Shown: positions 9,641 to 22,400 of the stretch, piece after piece | Numbering within the stretch: the stretch's first letter is position 1 | Layout: every line of letters begins with the position of its first letter | From: Tubiluchus corallicola | Lineage: Eukaryota > Priapulida > Priapulimorpha > Priapulimorphida > Tubiluchidae | DNA: 64,000 bases | Reading direction: 5' to 3' | NCBI GenBank assembly: GCA_030141605.1 | Contig: JAQGDQ010000656.1 | Location: 54,041-118,040, forward strand | Position numbers and translations under genes: made by a program | Notes under the pieces: model-generated | What the model saw: the letters and a program-made list of their open reading frames with translations, nothing else | Databases searched by the model: none | Told to the model about the DNA's origin: nothing

Positions 9641-10769
9641 GCTAAGTGTGGTTGCTAGCGGCACCTAGTTAACGTTTGTGAAATCTTTTTAGTTTCAACC
9701 TTGTTTAACTTTGTCATTCATTACAGCCAATCAGATGTCAGAAGCCAAATTTGGGTATAGTCACGTGACTTTCATGACCTGCTTTACCTGTTCATACTTA
9801 CACGTATGCGATTAGCTTTTTCTTACTGCCGTAGTTCTGGTGAACTCACTAAATACTGTTTTGTTATCCAGGATGCAAATTAATCACCAAATTTTAAATT
9901 CAGTTAATTAATTTAGACTAAATTATCTTTATCTCGTAGATTAACGCAATAACCTGCTATTTTGCTATAGATCAGAAATCGATTAGGCTATTATTGGAAA
10001 CATTTCATATTTTTACTTAGCTGCTGTAATTTTCACCTGTTAATCTGTTAATTATTTTTCCATTGTTCGCTTCTCTTTGTTGTTCAATCACATTTTTATA
10101 CTGAATAAATTAATTTCGGGGGGTTTCGCACCAGGTAATGCCAGAGTAAGATTTTTTGGATATTTTACTTGGGCGCATCCGCACTAAGCAATATAACTTT
10201 GTGTGAAAATTTTTAATTTTTGCTTTTGGAACGTAGTTTATAAATGTCATTACAAACTGCGTCAGTTTTCATTCAGCATGAAAATAATTTGTCAACGGCT
10301 TCATTGTGCGATAAGGACGCGCTGCGGTGACTTTCAGTCGACGTAACAATAATTTTGCAGATCAACCTTGGAGTTTTAACTATTAAAACTAATTAAAAAT
10401 AGAGAGACAATCCCAGATCCTGTGCAGCATCTGAAGCATGAAAAGTCATAGCTAAAGATCCAGGTCTTGGGATTATTATTAAGTGGGAATGGAAGTCCAA
10501 TAAGAAATAGTAACACCAGCGAAGCAGTAAACAAAGTCATGAAATTTTTTCTGGCTGTTTCGATCAGCCATCCTCAGCAAATTAAAGGCTACAAACAAAA
10601 ATGGAATGGATCTAAAAATAACAAAATAGCACAAACATTTCTTTTTACTTTAAGTTGTTAAAGCGCAAGAAAACGCTCTACTTACATAAAGCTTAAAAAA
10701 TTCGTCTTGAAAGTTTGTACCACTTACATACTACATTTTACTTTTTGCACACAGGACTTGCGTCGGTAG
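9641..10769. other. spacer between family C copies
   Basis: AT-rich sequence without convincing genes. The 64-codon frame at 10467-10661 has no support beyond being open. Confidence 0.4.
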
Positions 10770-11100
10770 TAATACTGTATAAAACATGTAAATTTAAACT
10801 CCAGCGATGACCGTTAGGTGCAGCCATTTTGACGATAAGTCATTGGAAACAAGTTTAAATAACACCGAGTAAAGTTGGAGAAAATAATCAGAGCATTCGT
10901 AGCGCACACGTCATTAATTAAGTAAAATCTTAAACTACTCTATCTTGTCAATAAGATGAAAAATACGTTTTTGGTTAGTGAGTGGTGCACCTTGGAGGGT
11001 CAGTCAGCAATATTTTACCAACTGGTGAAAGCATTTTAAATAATTAATAATAATTATCTTTTCTAGTTAAATAAGTCTTTCAAGCAGGTAAGCGAAAAAC
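10770..11100 (+). repeat. dispersed repeat family C, copy 2
   Basis: Second plus-strand copy of the family at 9325-9640. It has the same order of blocks, including GTGAGTGGTGCACC, which also appears in reverse at about 42510 and 58690. Confidence 0.6.
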
Positions 11101-11587
11101 TAAGTAACATAACTTTGCATGGAAAGTTTTTTGTGGCATAGTTTGACATTTCCTTTTCCTGCTTACGTTGTGCGTATATGACGTCATGTAGCGGCGCAGG
11201 AAAATTTAAATTGAAAACAAACAAAAATCCTCTCAACTCGAGTACAATATATGCATAAAGTTCTTATAAAGTAATATAATTTTTCAAGGCAATTTTTCTG
11301 AAACCTACTTCAGATACCCCTTTTCTTGTCCTTTAATAATGCATAGAGAATGCACTGTCTATACAACTTTGTTATTTTCAGTAAAAGTCTGAAACGCTTT
11401 GTACGACATCAGGCCATTTTCCCCAAGTTTCTTGTCACTAGTTTTTGGCAAGAAAGACTGTTCTGTGTAGAAAACTTTTTTTATTTGTTGTGTTTGTTTA
11501 TTTTTGTTCTATAGTAATGTTAAACGGTTTGTTTTTTCTGGACGTAAAATGGACGTTACTATAATAAAATATTCTTGTCAATAAATT

Positions 11588-12215
<628 letters not shown>

Positions 12216-12879
12216 GCAACTATTCACATCCGAACGTTGCTAATACACCTCCTTCATAACGAGACAGATACCGGTCTGGCTACAACAATCTACATAACTT
12301 AGGGTGATTGCCGTTTAATGCTGGAAACCAATTTGCAGTACTAAATTGTATCAAAAGGAAACAGGTAATCCCGCGGTAAAGAAATTGAATAATAATGTTT
12401 CTAATGAAAATAAATTAAAACTCACAAAGAAAAGTGCCAGACACACACGTTGTTTAATACTGAATATTTTACCATTTCCTCCCTCGAGCGAACAGCAAAA
12501 ATAGAATGTTATGCATAATGCAGTCGAAGCATTACACAGCTAATACCTTCTCTAACTTCTCCAAAGCTTTTCTTACATTTACAGCCTAAGCTTCTTTAAA
12601 GTGAGAGTTCGTTTTTTGCACTAAAAACGAAATAGCTGGGAGAATGGTAAAAGCACATCCATTTTTCAACACCTACGTCAGCAGTGGCAAAATAAAAATA
12701 TTTACAAGAGTGTGGTAAAGCCACAAAGAGATTAACTGCTTACATGTGTTTATTGTGTACAAGGAATTTATTCAAGTTAAGTTTATATCAGCAGCTTTTA
12801 AATATCTTAATATTTTGTGCAGTAACGAGAGGTCCAGATCAACATCAACATCAACTTCTCTATGAATAATTTGGTAGCA
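12216..12879. other. spacer, possibly including 3' UTR of the adjacent LINE
   Basis: AT-rich. The part nearest 12880 may be the 3' tail of the minus-strand LINE. Otherwise nothing was recognised. Confidence 0.3.
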
Positions 12880-13615
12880 TAAAGCTAAATTTTTTTGAAT
12901 GCGTCTCTCTTCTAACTCTAATAATAGAGTCATCTGTCTCTTCTAATTAGATGTAGAATCTCCAGTTCCTTAGGATATGGCGTGTACATTAAATTGCATC
13001 TATAAAACAGGCGTCGAGTAAAGTATCGCTGTACACATTCTATACAGTCAACATTACCCAATAAAGCTGGATTCCAGACTGGCGAGCAATACTCTACAAT
13101 AGGTCTTATGTAAACTATAAACGATTTTAACTATATGTCTTTATCATCAGTAGAAAACATTCTAAAAACATATTTGCAATTCAATTGGCTTTAGTAGCTA
13201 TCTCAATGCATTGTCCATTGGTTTGTCGATTTTCAGGTCATGAGAAATTATAATACCAAGATCACGTACACTTGTTTCAACGGGTAAATAAGAGCCAAAA
13301 AAGTGATATTCGGGGCCGGGATTGGCACTCCCAATATGTATAACATTGCATTTCGGTGTGGCTATAACTAGTTCCCAGTCAGCCCATAAGTTAATTGCAT
13401 TGAAGATCACTATTTTGACTTGACCAGAAACTTTGGTAGAGTTTTACATCATCTGCAAATAAGTTTACAGCATCAATGACATCAGGTAAATCATTAATGA
13501 AACATAAAAACAAAAGCCGTCCAAGAACACTTCCCTGGGGCACACAAGACGTATTCAAATACATTATTACCAATAGCAACAGGTTGTTTTCTATCGTTCA
13601 AAAAAGCTTTCCATG
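12880..13615 (-). pseudogene. LINE pol fragment (RT palm and C-terminal region)
   Basis: Read on the minus strand, in order: KAFLNDRKQPVAIGNN, then CVPQGSVLGRLLFLCFINDL, then LFADDVKLY with both catalytic Asp retained. Next come SVRDLGIIISHDLKI and RPIVEYCSPVWNPALLGNVD, then RRLFYRCNLMYTPY near the C-terminus. At least two frameshifts (near 13560 and 13395) break it. Motif order is that of CR1/Jockey-type non-LTR retrotransposons. The N-terminal endonuclease part is absent. It is a separate insertion from those at 330-1432 and 4433-5545. Confidence 0.75.
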
Positions 13616-13912
13616 GGAAAGTGAAACAGATTTCAAACCTTCCGGTAAGTAACCTTCTCACTGGTAAATAAAAAAGCGTTTAGTTTCCCAGTGGCAAAAT
13701 GGAGAAGTTTTATACAGGGTTGTTTGCTGATATACTCGGTTCACGGTATTAAAACACACACGGTTTCACTTCACATGTCTCTGTATTTTTGATGTCTAAT
13801 GGTGTGTTGATGACATCTTTCTGAATAATATTAATGTAAGTCAGCAACTGTCCTCCTTGCGGTTTCTTTTCTTTCTTCAGTGCTTCTTTGAAAGTTAATT
13901 TTAATTGTTATC

Positions 13913-13972
13913 CTATAGTCGTATAACATGTCCTATCCATCTTAATCCTCTCCTTTTGATTTTAACTTGTCT
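13913..13972 (-). pseudogene. short LINE pol C-terminal remnant
   Basis: A minus-strand frame contains VKIKRRGLRWIGHVIRL, matching the RRLRWIGHVxR motif common near the C-terminus of several LINE pol proteins. Only about 60 bp is recognisable. Confidence 0.35.
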
Positions 13973-14967
13973 CACATAAAAATGCAGTTGAATTAGATAG
14001 TAAAATCCTGCACAACAATATAACTTAGCATAATGTGTGACAATATTTGTTGGATATTGTAATGTTGGGGCGCAGTTTCGTTTAGAAACATCACGCACAA
14101 TTCTGCACACTGCAAAATAGAACCCAGCATTCAACGACTGGCCCCATTCGATGTGATGGGTGGTTCATTATTAAAAATAACCCTCTAAGATGAGCCACTG
14201 AACTACCAGAGGTGTCTCGATCACGTTCGGATGTAGTTCGATCACGTTCGGGATCCTCCCTGTACGATGTGAGCAGTCAGAATCAGTACGGCGAATGAAA
14301 CATCCAAAGTGATTACTAATTATAAAGTAAGCATTACCTAAACAGCCTCGCAATGGTTTGGCTTTGCACGTGACATTTCGGCTATTCACTTTTCCCCATA
14401 TTTGGCCAAATACGAAATACGAACGACACACCAAACGAAACCGTTCGCGAATATCACTACGCCCTAACCGCAATAAAAAGCAATTTTTCCAAATATTGAC
14501 GTTCATTAGCATTTAGTTACATGAGATAGAAAATTATCAGTTTTCACTTAATTGAAAGTCAGTGACATGCGGTTTTATTTTACTGAATAAATGGCTTGTT
14601 TGTCTCGCTCTGAATAATCTTGCCGTCACGCTGTGATAAATTTCGCATTTTAATGCAAATATATAATTCAGTTTTATTCATTTTTTATGCACCTACCCTT
14701 TAAAAGCGAACAATTTTGCTGACGCCATTTCACGACGTTATTTTATAATGAGGTTTGAAAACTACACATTTATTTATAACTACGAATATAGATAAAAATT
14801 TTAGTTTTGTTCTGAGAACGAATGAATAATTAATAAAGGAGAAGACAAGTCATTTAGCATATGGGATTATCTCATATGAAATCAGCTATGAAGCATAAAG
14901 CTAATTTATATTACTCCTGTGTAAAAATTTTCAAGCGAATTCTTGAGTGATAACAGCCATTCACTTG
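13973..14967. other. spacer
   Basis: No convincing gene. A short direct repeat, TCGATCACGTTCGG, occurs twice near 14218-14255. Confidence 0.4.
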
Positions 14968-15125
14968 AAACTTATGACGTAAGACTTCCCGACTTCGGTA
15001 AAGACATCGTGGCTTTCCGTAACCGCACTTTACTTAAACAAATTCAAACTTCTGCAACTTACCTAATGTTCGTGCAAAAATATCACAAGTTAGCTATCTA
15101 ACTTTTTGTTAAACTTATTATAACA
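14968..15125 (+). repeat. dispersed repeat family B, copy 1
   Basis: Aligns with 60844-61010: CATCGTGGCTTTCCGTAA, CAAACTTCTGCAACTTA, GTTAGCTATCTAACTTTTT. Confidence 0.55.
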
Positions 15126-15175
15126 GAATAAGTTGCTATAATAGACAGAATTGACAATGCGCTGCTTTTCTTCAA

Positions 15176-15177
<2 letters not shown>

Positions 15178-15218
<41 letters not shown>
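15178..15218 (+). repeat. (TC)n microsatellite
   Basis: About 20 uninterrupted TC units. Confidence 0.95.
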
Positions 15219-15222
<4 letters not shown>

Positions 15223-15644
15223 TTTCCCTCTCTTTTCCTTTCACCCCCTTTCCCTCTATCTCTTTTCTTGTTCTAGTCGTAGCTTATTCAGTTTTGCTCC
15301 GTGATTCATTATTAAACCATCAAAAACACCTGCGTGTAATTAAAACACAGTATTGTGATATTGTGACGTCATCTGCTCCAACAATTTTTCCTAGTGAAAC
15401 AATGCTTGAGTGTTGAAAAATCGGTGATACCTTAAACAGGAAATTTTTTTTCGAAAAACGAATGCCTAGTGGCCACGCTCCAGACGGTCCAGACAATAAA
15501 AAAACTTTGCTGAAATGATGGATGCGCATTTACATTTGTCTTGGAATCCAAATTTCGGAAAATTTAGTACGCTTTTGTTTACCCACAATGAGTAAATGGC
15601 AAAGTTTTGTACGTAAGAAAAACATGATTCACAAATAATCAAAG

Positions 15645-15688
15645 TTATTGTTGCTGCTGCTGTTGCTATTGTTGTTGCTGTTATTATT

Positions 15689-15754
<66 letters not shown>

Positions 15755-15850
15755 GGTGGTGGTGGTGGTGGTGGTGGTGGTGGTGGTGGTGATGGTGGAG
15801 GTGGTGGAATGTTTATAGTCGTTGCTGCTACTGATGACATTGTTGTTGTT
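15645..15850 (+). repeat. (TTG)n then (GGT)n trinucleotide microsatellite
   Basis: Two adjacent homogeneous blocks, TTG followed by GGT, with degenerate flanks. The poly-Thr/poly-Pro frame on the minus strand is an artefact. Confidence 0.95.
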
Positions 15851-16629
15851 AGTGTTGCGACTGTTGCTGATGAGAATATTATTTTTGTTGCTGATGCAGC
15901 TATACGGACAGACTTCTGGTGAGTTGAATCTGTTCTGTTTGTACAGACGTCTGTTCAGAAGTTACTGCTAGACTAGTTTTCAAGTTCATCTGTGGGAAAA
16001 ACAACTTTTCCAGTGTCAGAATAACGTTCTCGCATCAAAAATCTTAGTCACTTTCTACCAAGTGTGACTTTGGTTTTCTAGGAGCTGTCACTCTTACTAA
16101 ACGATGGAATGATAAATCACCAGTTATATGCAGAGAAGTTTTAGTTAGGTAATCTCTGAATAGCAGTTGTTTGCAAGTACATGAATGCAAGTGACACGAA
16201 TGCACTTGTTCGCTTTGACACCACGCGTTATATTAAATTATAGTTTTGACACAAATTATTTACATATTAATCTACATGTGACTAATGAGCAATCCCAATT
16301 ATGATATCATTACTCGGAGGTTTATCCAAATGTAAATTAGATTTCTTTTCTTCATATTTCAACTTTTTCACCGACTTTATAAAATTTGCCCAATTTCGTT
16401 TAGTAGCTCCAGCAGTTGCTATTCCTTGAAGCAATTTTAATTATTTTTTATCTCAAGAATATAATTATTAATGATGTAAAATAATTGGGGAAAGGGGGCA
16501 GATTTTATTTTTTACTTACAAGATCATTTCGCTTGTACCTGTCCAGATTTAATCTTGTGTTACTAACATATCTCGCTATTACATTTATGTAAGTTAAAGG
16601 AATACGGAACTCAATCACATAACTGAAAA
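15851..16629. other. spacer
   Basis: AT-rich; nothing recognised. Confidence 0.4.
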
Positions 16630-17020
16630 CAATCTACTCCATAATACATTGAAAGGGAATAAACTGTTTTTTCAAGAACAACTTACGTTAAAGAATTATT
16701 ACCTCACAAACACAATTTCGCTCTCGCGCGGCTAGTTCTTCGTGGTTATATGCATTTCGCCATTCGCTAGCTAAATGAGTATTAGCGGAAACGCGTTTCA
16801 CAAAAAAAACCAGGTGTTGTGTCTCTCAGTTCAGAAGCGTTCTGTTGCGACATAGTACACGCTTTCGAGTGCTGAGCTTAAAGTTTTAATTTTAAATTTA
16901 AAATTTGCCAAACTTTCGTATATCACACTGTACAATAACACTGTACTACAACTTTGACTTTCGCAAACACTTGAAACAGTACGCTCAATGAATGTCTGTG
17001 CTGTTGAAAATTGTGTTCTA
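16630..17020 (-). repeat. dispersed repeat family A, copy 3
   Basis: Minus-strand copy: CGCCATTCGCTAGCTAAATG, CTCTCAGTTCAGAAGCG and ACTTTCGCAAACACTTG correspond in reverse to copies 1 and 2. Confidence 0.65.
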
Positions 17021-17235
17021 TTATCTATTATTAATCTATTATTAATAATCTTTTAATCTATTATTTATCGGGGACTCTTTGGCATTATTATTGGGGCTGA
17101 AACTATACATTTATCCACTAATGGAGACGATGTTTTCACTTCTGTTATTAGCAACATTATTTTGTTGTTGAACATGTGTATGAACTGAATTTGAGGTGCA
17201 GCTAAGGCTAGTTTTCAATTCTCTGGCTCCTTACC

Positions 17236-17644
17236 CAGGGCCGTAGTCGGCTTTTGAAAAGTGGTCCGGCCACAGATACGGAACAGGTAGAAAAAGAATA
17301 CAGCAGCAACATATAGAAGAGTATGCTATAATTTATAATACAGAGTTATAATATAATAGAGCACTACACATACTCAATGATGACATGATTGATTAAAACT
17401 TCCCAAACACACATCTGCGCCGCTCATTTCTAGCAGTAAACTCGTTCGCAATTTCCTTCAGGTCGAGAGCGTCTGTTCTATCCATATGTACATGCAAAGT
17501 CATGAGATTGTTCAGTCTAGTTTGAGTCATCGTACTCCCCAAATAAGTTTTTACTCTACGCAGGGCTGAGAATGTCTAGGCACGTATGGCAGAAAAAGTG
17601 GTCCGGCCATGGCCGGACCGGCCGGACCGCCGACTACGGCCTTG
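17236..17644 (-). mobile_element. short hAT-type element with residual transposase C-terminus
   Basis: The ends are inverted: CAGGGCCGTAGTCGGC at 17236 and, read in reverse from 17644, CAAGGCCGTAGTCGGC (15 of 16 identical). TTACC immediately flanks both ends and could be a 5-bp remnant of a target duplication; hAT elements normally make 8 bp, so this is uncertain. The right end carries a CpG-rich palindrome around GGTCCGGCCATGGCCGGACC. Inside is the last part of a hAT transposase on the minus strand (17393-17572). The element looks like an internal-deletion derivative. Confidence 0.65.
17393..17572 (-). pseudogene. hAT transposase C-terminal dimerisation-domain remnant
   Basis: An open minus-strand frame of 59 codons plus stop begins FSALRRVKTYLGSTMTQTRL and ends RRRCVFGKF. 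This matches the SFSALRRLK...STMTQ.RL signature of the hAT-family C-terminal dimerisation region and is clearly related to the copy at 39662 (SFSALKFVKNALRSTMSQSRL). Everything N-terminal of FSALRR has been deleted, and the frame runs straight into the terminal repeat. It cannot encode an active enzyme. Confidence 0.75.
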
Positions 17645-17983
17645 TTACCAGTATCTAGTTGATTTCGAAGACATTTCTTCCATGCTGCGTTTCCTTTTCG
17701 TATTATTCGATACTCCTCTGCTTTGCCATTGTAACAGTTGATTATGATATTTTTCTTCATCAGCTATCTATGTGATATTTCACTTGATATGCCTGCATGC
17801 AGCTGATCAGTACGTATCCAGACAATGCTTCCCTTGTCGTGGTTTTGTCTAATGTTTTACGTAATTTGTGTTTTACATAAACTTAAGGAAGGCCGGACGA
17901 TTGTTTAGACTCAATCTCATTTTAATTAACTGTCCAAAATATACATTTTCTTGCCTATAAAAGTTAACAATTGTTTCTTATAT

Positions 17984-18234
17984 TTGAATAATTAGATTCG
18001 AAAGTTAATTAATGGCAACCGGACACAGCTATTGCTTACGTCAGAAACTAATCACAGTTTGTGCAATGACAGGCATCTTCCCTCGCGCTCAAACTATATT
18101 GATATATGAAATGAAGACCATACATAATCTGCTTGTCGTCCTGCCTGCCATTGCACAAACTGTGGTTAGTTTCTGATGTCAGTAATAGCTGTGTCCGGTT
18201 GCAGTTAATTAACTTTCTAAGCTAATTATTCAAA
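17984..18234. repeat. inverted-repeat (foldback/MITE-like) element
   Basis: Arms of about 92 bp (17984-18074 and 18143-18234) are roughly 90% identical in inverted orientation. They begin TTGAATAATTAG and include CAACCGGACACAGCTATT and CACAGTTTGTGCAATG. The loop is about 68 bp. The outer arm sequence AGTTAATTAA..GGC resembles the 5' end of family A at about 4024, suggesting that the two families share termini. Confidence 0.8.
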
Positions 18235-19120
18235 TTATGTTTGTAGGATTTACATGATATTCTCTGCTAGAACATTATATTCAATGTTGCGAGGACTCAA
18301 CGCCATATTCTCATACTAGTATGACATATTGCATATCTGGAAAACAAACCGTTTGAAACACTGACAGAAGACGTGCAAAAAACTGTGTAAAGATTTAATG
18401 ATTAATGTATTGGATAATTTATGGTGAATAAGTAATAAATGGTTTCGGTAGTGATGTAAACATTGCATTTGTAAACATTGCACAGTATTAACACTTTGCT
18501 AACTCTGCTGTCAGAGCTACTATTACGGATTATATTTAATATTTGTTTGCAAACTTTTGTGCACAAATGCAAAACAGCAAAGTATGCAACTAATCCCTAA
18601 TACCCAAAAAATAGCCAAATAGCCACTGGAACATAGTTCAAATCATGTTAATCGTAAACTAGACGACCATGGTTTTCTGGTGATCACAACGCTCACTTTG
18701 CAAACTTTGTTTTCGTAGTTTTACGTATGCTATTGTAACGTGTACTTTTGGTACGTAATTTACTAGATGTAATTTTCAAGTGTTGTAGTTTTTTCTTGTT
18801 TGTGTATGTATCATAATTTATACGTACCTACAAGAACAGTTTAATGTCGAAATTTAAATGATAATGTCGATTCGTTTACTTTGATAATAATATTATAGTA
18901 CAGAATGCTAAATGAAATTACGTGAACGTATGAAATGAAGTATGCAAGAAAAATACAGATCATCAGCATATCAAAGGCATTAATTAAAGGTGCTTGCTTG
19001 CAGACTAAAATGCAAAACGAAGTATGTAAATATTCAAAATTGTACCTACAAAGTATTACGTTAATGAATAATTACGTTAATTAATGAAGTTAACCTTTTG
19101 TAAAATATAATGCTAAACGA
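18235..19120. other. AT-rich spacer
   Basis: No gene, tRNA or organised repeat recognised. Confidence 0.4.
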
Positions 19121-19430
19121 GGCATGCAAATATTCAAAATGTCGAAAAACTAAAACATCAAAAAATTATAGGTTACACAAATAGTTTCGAAGAGTGTGTT
19201 AAAAAAGTATGCATGTGTTACACGTACAGACAAATATAGATTAATAGAATTGTTCAAAATGTCGAAAAAGTAAAAAACGAAGCATGCAATTGTTCAAAAT
19301 GTCGAAAAAGTAAAAAACGAAGCATGCAATTGTTCAAAATGTCGAAAAAGTAAAATCTCAAAATGTACTAATGAAATAGGAAGTATGAAAAAATGTCAAA
19401 TCAATATGAAAAAATGTCAAATCAACAATG
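19121..19430 (+). repeat. ~40-bp degenerate tandem repeat (TTCAAAATGTCGAAAAA)
   Basis: TTCAAAATGTCGAAAAA recurs at about 19131, 19253, 19293 and 19333, the last three at 40-bp spacing with GAAGCATGCAATTG between. A similar unit occurs near 21072. A doubled 21-bp repeat (GAAAAAATGTCAAATCAAT) follows at about 19386-19425. Confidence 0.7.
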
Positions 19431-22400
19431 AAGCAAAACGTCAAAACAAAGTATCAGTTTGAAAGGACATAAATTAGTATTAGCAAACTGTAATAAAGCA
19501 CTCAGCAGCGGACAGACGGACATTTCATGTAGACGGACAGAACTGGACATAAGTCATCCTGTTATCGTATATATTAATTTTTGGTGATATTTGCGGCGAT
19601 CTATATATCAGACGAAAAGTCTCGAGCTAGTGTGGTCGCATTTAGGGTTTTATTTTTCGAATTGAGTCCACCGGAACGAACAGGGCGCAAAAAACCTCCA
19701 AAATGGCCCTTTTGACCGTTTTTCGCAAACATTTGCAAAATCTATTCCTCTTATTTCTGGATAACTGGAACGTGCCGGGGGCGGTGCCAGTTATAGTACG
19801 ATGGCCCGTTCCACGGTGGGTGTAAAAACAGCCTGTAGAAAAAACGTTCTGGCGGCGCCTGGTGGGTCTCTCGGAAGGAGATACATGTCTCTTTAGAAAG
19901 AGGAGGTACTAGACTACATGATGATGTGGATTACATTTTGGGACGCCTCCACCAAAAGGAGCTGGGAGGAATTGATTGGGGGTTCGATTTTGGACAATTC
20001 TCGCTTGGAAAACTGCTGACGTTTTGCATTGCTCTGGCCTCATTCCATTTTACTCTGTCTATCACTTTATAACTTTAATTCAGTAAAAGCCGCTGCTGGC
20101 TTGTAGGATGTTCGCGTATTTTTGATTATAAGTATATTTAAACGCAATTTTTGCAGGTATTCATTCGCAGGGCAATTTAACTATTCTGTTAGCACTGTTA
20201 TCCTAGTTTAAAACAATGAAACCTCCTTTGCTGTCCGCTGATTGGAATTCTCGAAATTTACTTTTCCATATCGATAAGCACTGGTATGTAATGTACAAGT
20301 TAAAATTGTTTTCCTAGTTTAAAACATAATGACAACTTGCAGTGTTAGCAATATTTACTTCGTATACGTATACGTCATATGACGTATACGTCATAATAAT
20401 TAATAATGAAAATTTTTTTACTGCCGCATTTATAAGTGCACATTGTTGTTAATTGGGCTGATACCCATTAGTCCTATGAAAAAATGTCTTCAAAGGATAA
20501 GTGACAGTAAGCGCTCTTCATCGAATTTTTTATACAAAAACTGTATAACTCTAGGCATTTTTATTTCTCACATTGGCACACTAACGTGTAGAGATTGCGA
20601 AGGCAATAATCACGCCAGGAACTCCTCCGAATATTGCTGCGAATCTATCTGCGTCTGTACGGAGTCGACAACGTTTGTAAATAACAATCGTCAAATCTGA
20701 TAACTGCGAATGCTTATCTATCTTAATATTTGCTGTATTGTAGTTTTTTATTTATATTCGTATAATAATTTATACAAAATATTTAATGTTGAATTTAAAT
20801 AGTAATGCCGACTCGTTTATTTACAAAATAAGTATTGTATATAATACATATATGATACATATTTACAACATGTATTTACTATTAAAAGGAGTGCATATTC
20901 TAATGAAATATCTACAGAGAACAATGAACAATACAGTCCAAAATGGTAAATGAAACTTGAGTAAAGTATGTAATGAAGTATGTAAGAAAAATATAACTGA
21001 AGTACTTCATAGCATATCAATAATTTTGTATTTTTGTATATACTGTATAATGAAAAACGAAAGATGCAATTGTTCAAAATGTTGAAAAATTGAAATCTCA
21101 AAAAAAACTGAAATCTCAGTTTAAATCTACGTTATTTAATTACCAAAACGTCAAAACAAAATATCAGTTTGCGAGGACAGAAACTATTTTTCTCGTTACT
21201 ACCTCTTTACTTAATTCGGTTGCATATATGATCATGTTACGTTAATTGTAGTTAATTGATTTGACGTTAATTGTAGGTAATTTATTATGTTATTATTTAC
21301 TTCTAATCCTATCCTCAGGTGTCCTGCACAGACTCATTGTTCTGTATTAATGTGTTATACTCAATTTGAATTTACTAAAAATTTATGGCTGAAACTAGAA
21401 AAATTGCACGTAGTATTATATTAAAAAACGACACCAAACGTAATACGATCATACGTAAAGTACGGGTGGTAAACTCAAACTATGTATCATATCATACATA
21501 TAGTATGATCATAGAGCAAAAATTAATCAACTGTTCAAATTTTTTTTAATTCATGTGATTAAGCAAAGTGAAATCTCAGAGTAAAATTTTATGTGAACAA
21601 CTTCGTCACTGCAGAGAATGTTCAGTTAAACAAGTTTAGTTTATTATAAGATGAAAATAAAATATGAACATTCTGAAGCTTATTGTTGTCATACAATATC
21701 CTTCACGTCACACTGAAACTGGAACAATATGTAATAAATACGTAGTACTGTGGAACAATGCGTAATAAACACATAATATGCTGTAATGTTGTAGTATAAG
21801 TCCAGGTAATGCTAGAAATGCATAAAGAGAAAATGGAGAAATTCCTGCAAGACAATTAAATAATAACGATTATCAACGTCAGGTAGGCCTATACGCGTAG
21901 AAAAAGGTCTAGTGAAAGGGCCTACAATGGATATAATACAAATAAAAAATACTGCACAGAAAAGCCTCAAGCACTATTCACTTATACACGAAGGTAAATG
22001 TGTTGTGGGCAATCAAAAAGCAGGGCTTGTTAGATTGTCCCACACAGTGATACAGAAAAAAAGTAAATGGAAATAATCTGAAAATTTAAAGTGAATCGTG
22101 ATAAAAAAACGTTAGTGCTTAAAATGGAATGATGTAATGAATGAAACCCATATATGGAATGATATAAAAGATAGAAAGACTATTATTTTTTAATAGTATG
22201 TAAAATTAAACTAACTTGATTAAGCTAAAGATCAATAGGATAGGATAGGGCGACTCAAAAGTGCTACATTTTACATTAAGTCAGGTGGTGCTGGTTCATT
22301 ATCGGAGTTCAATGAATAATCATTTCGAATTTTCTAGATACCAGTCCTGCCCACGGGACTTAGGCCAGTACCGGCTTAATTTCAAATGTTAGTTTTCTGC

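Noticed and set aside
17551-17760. 69-codon minus-strand frame starting MKKNIIINCYNGKA
   Set aside because: It runs across the end of the hAT derivative and reads the terminal repeat; the segment outside the element is short and not recognisable.
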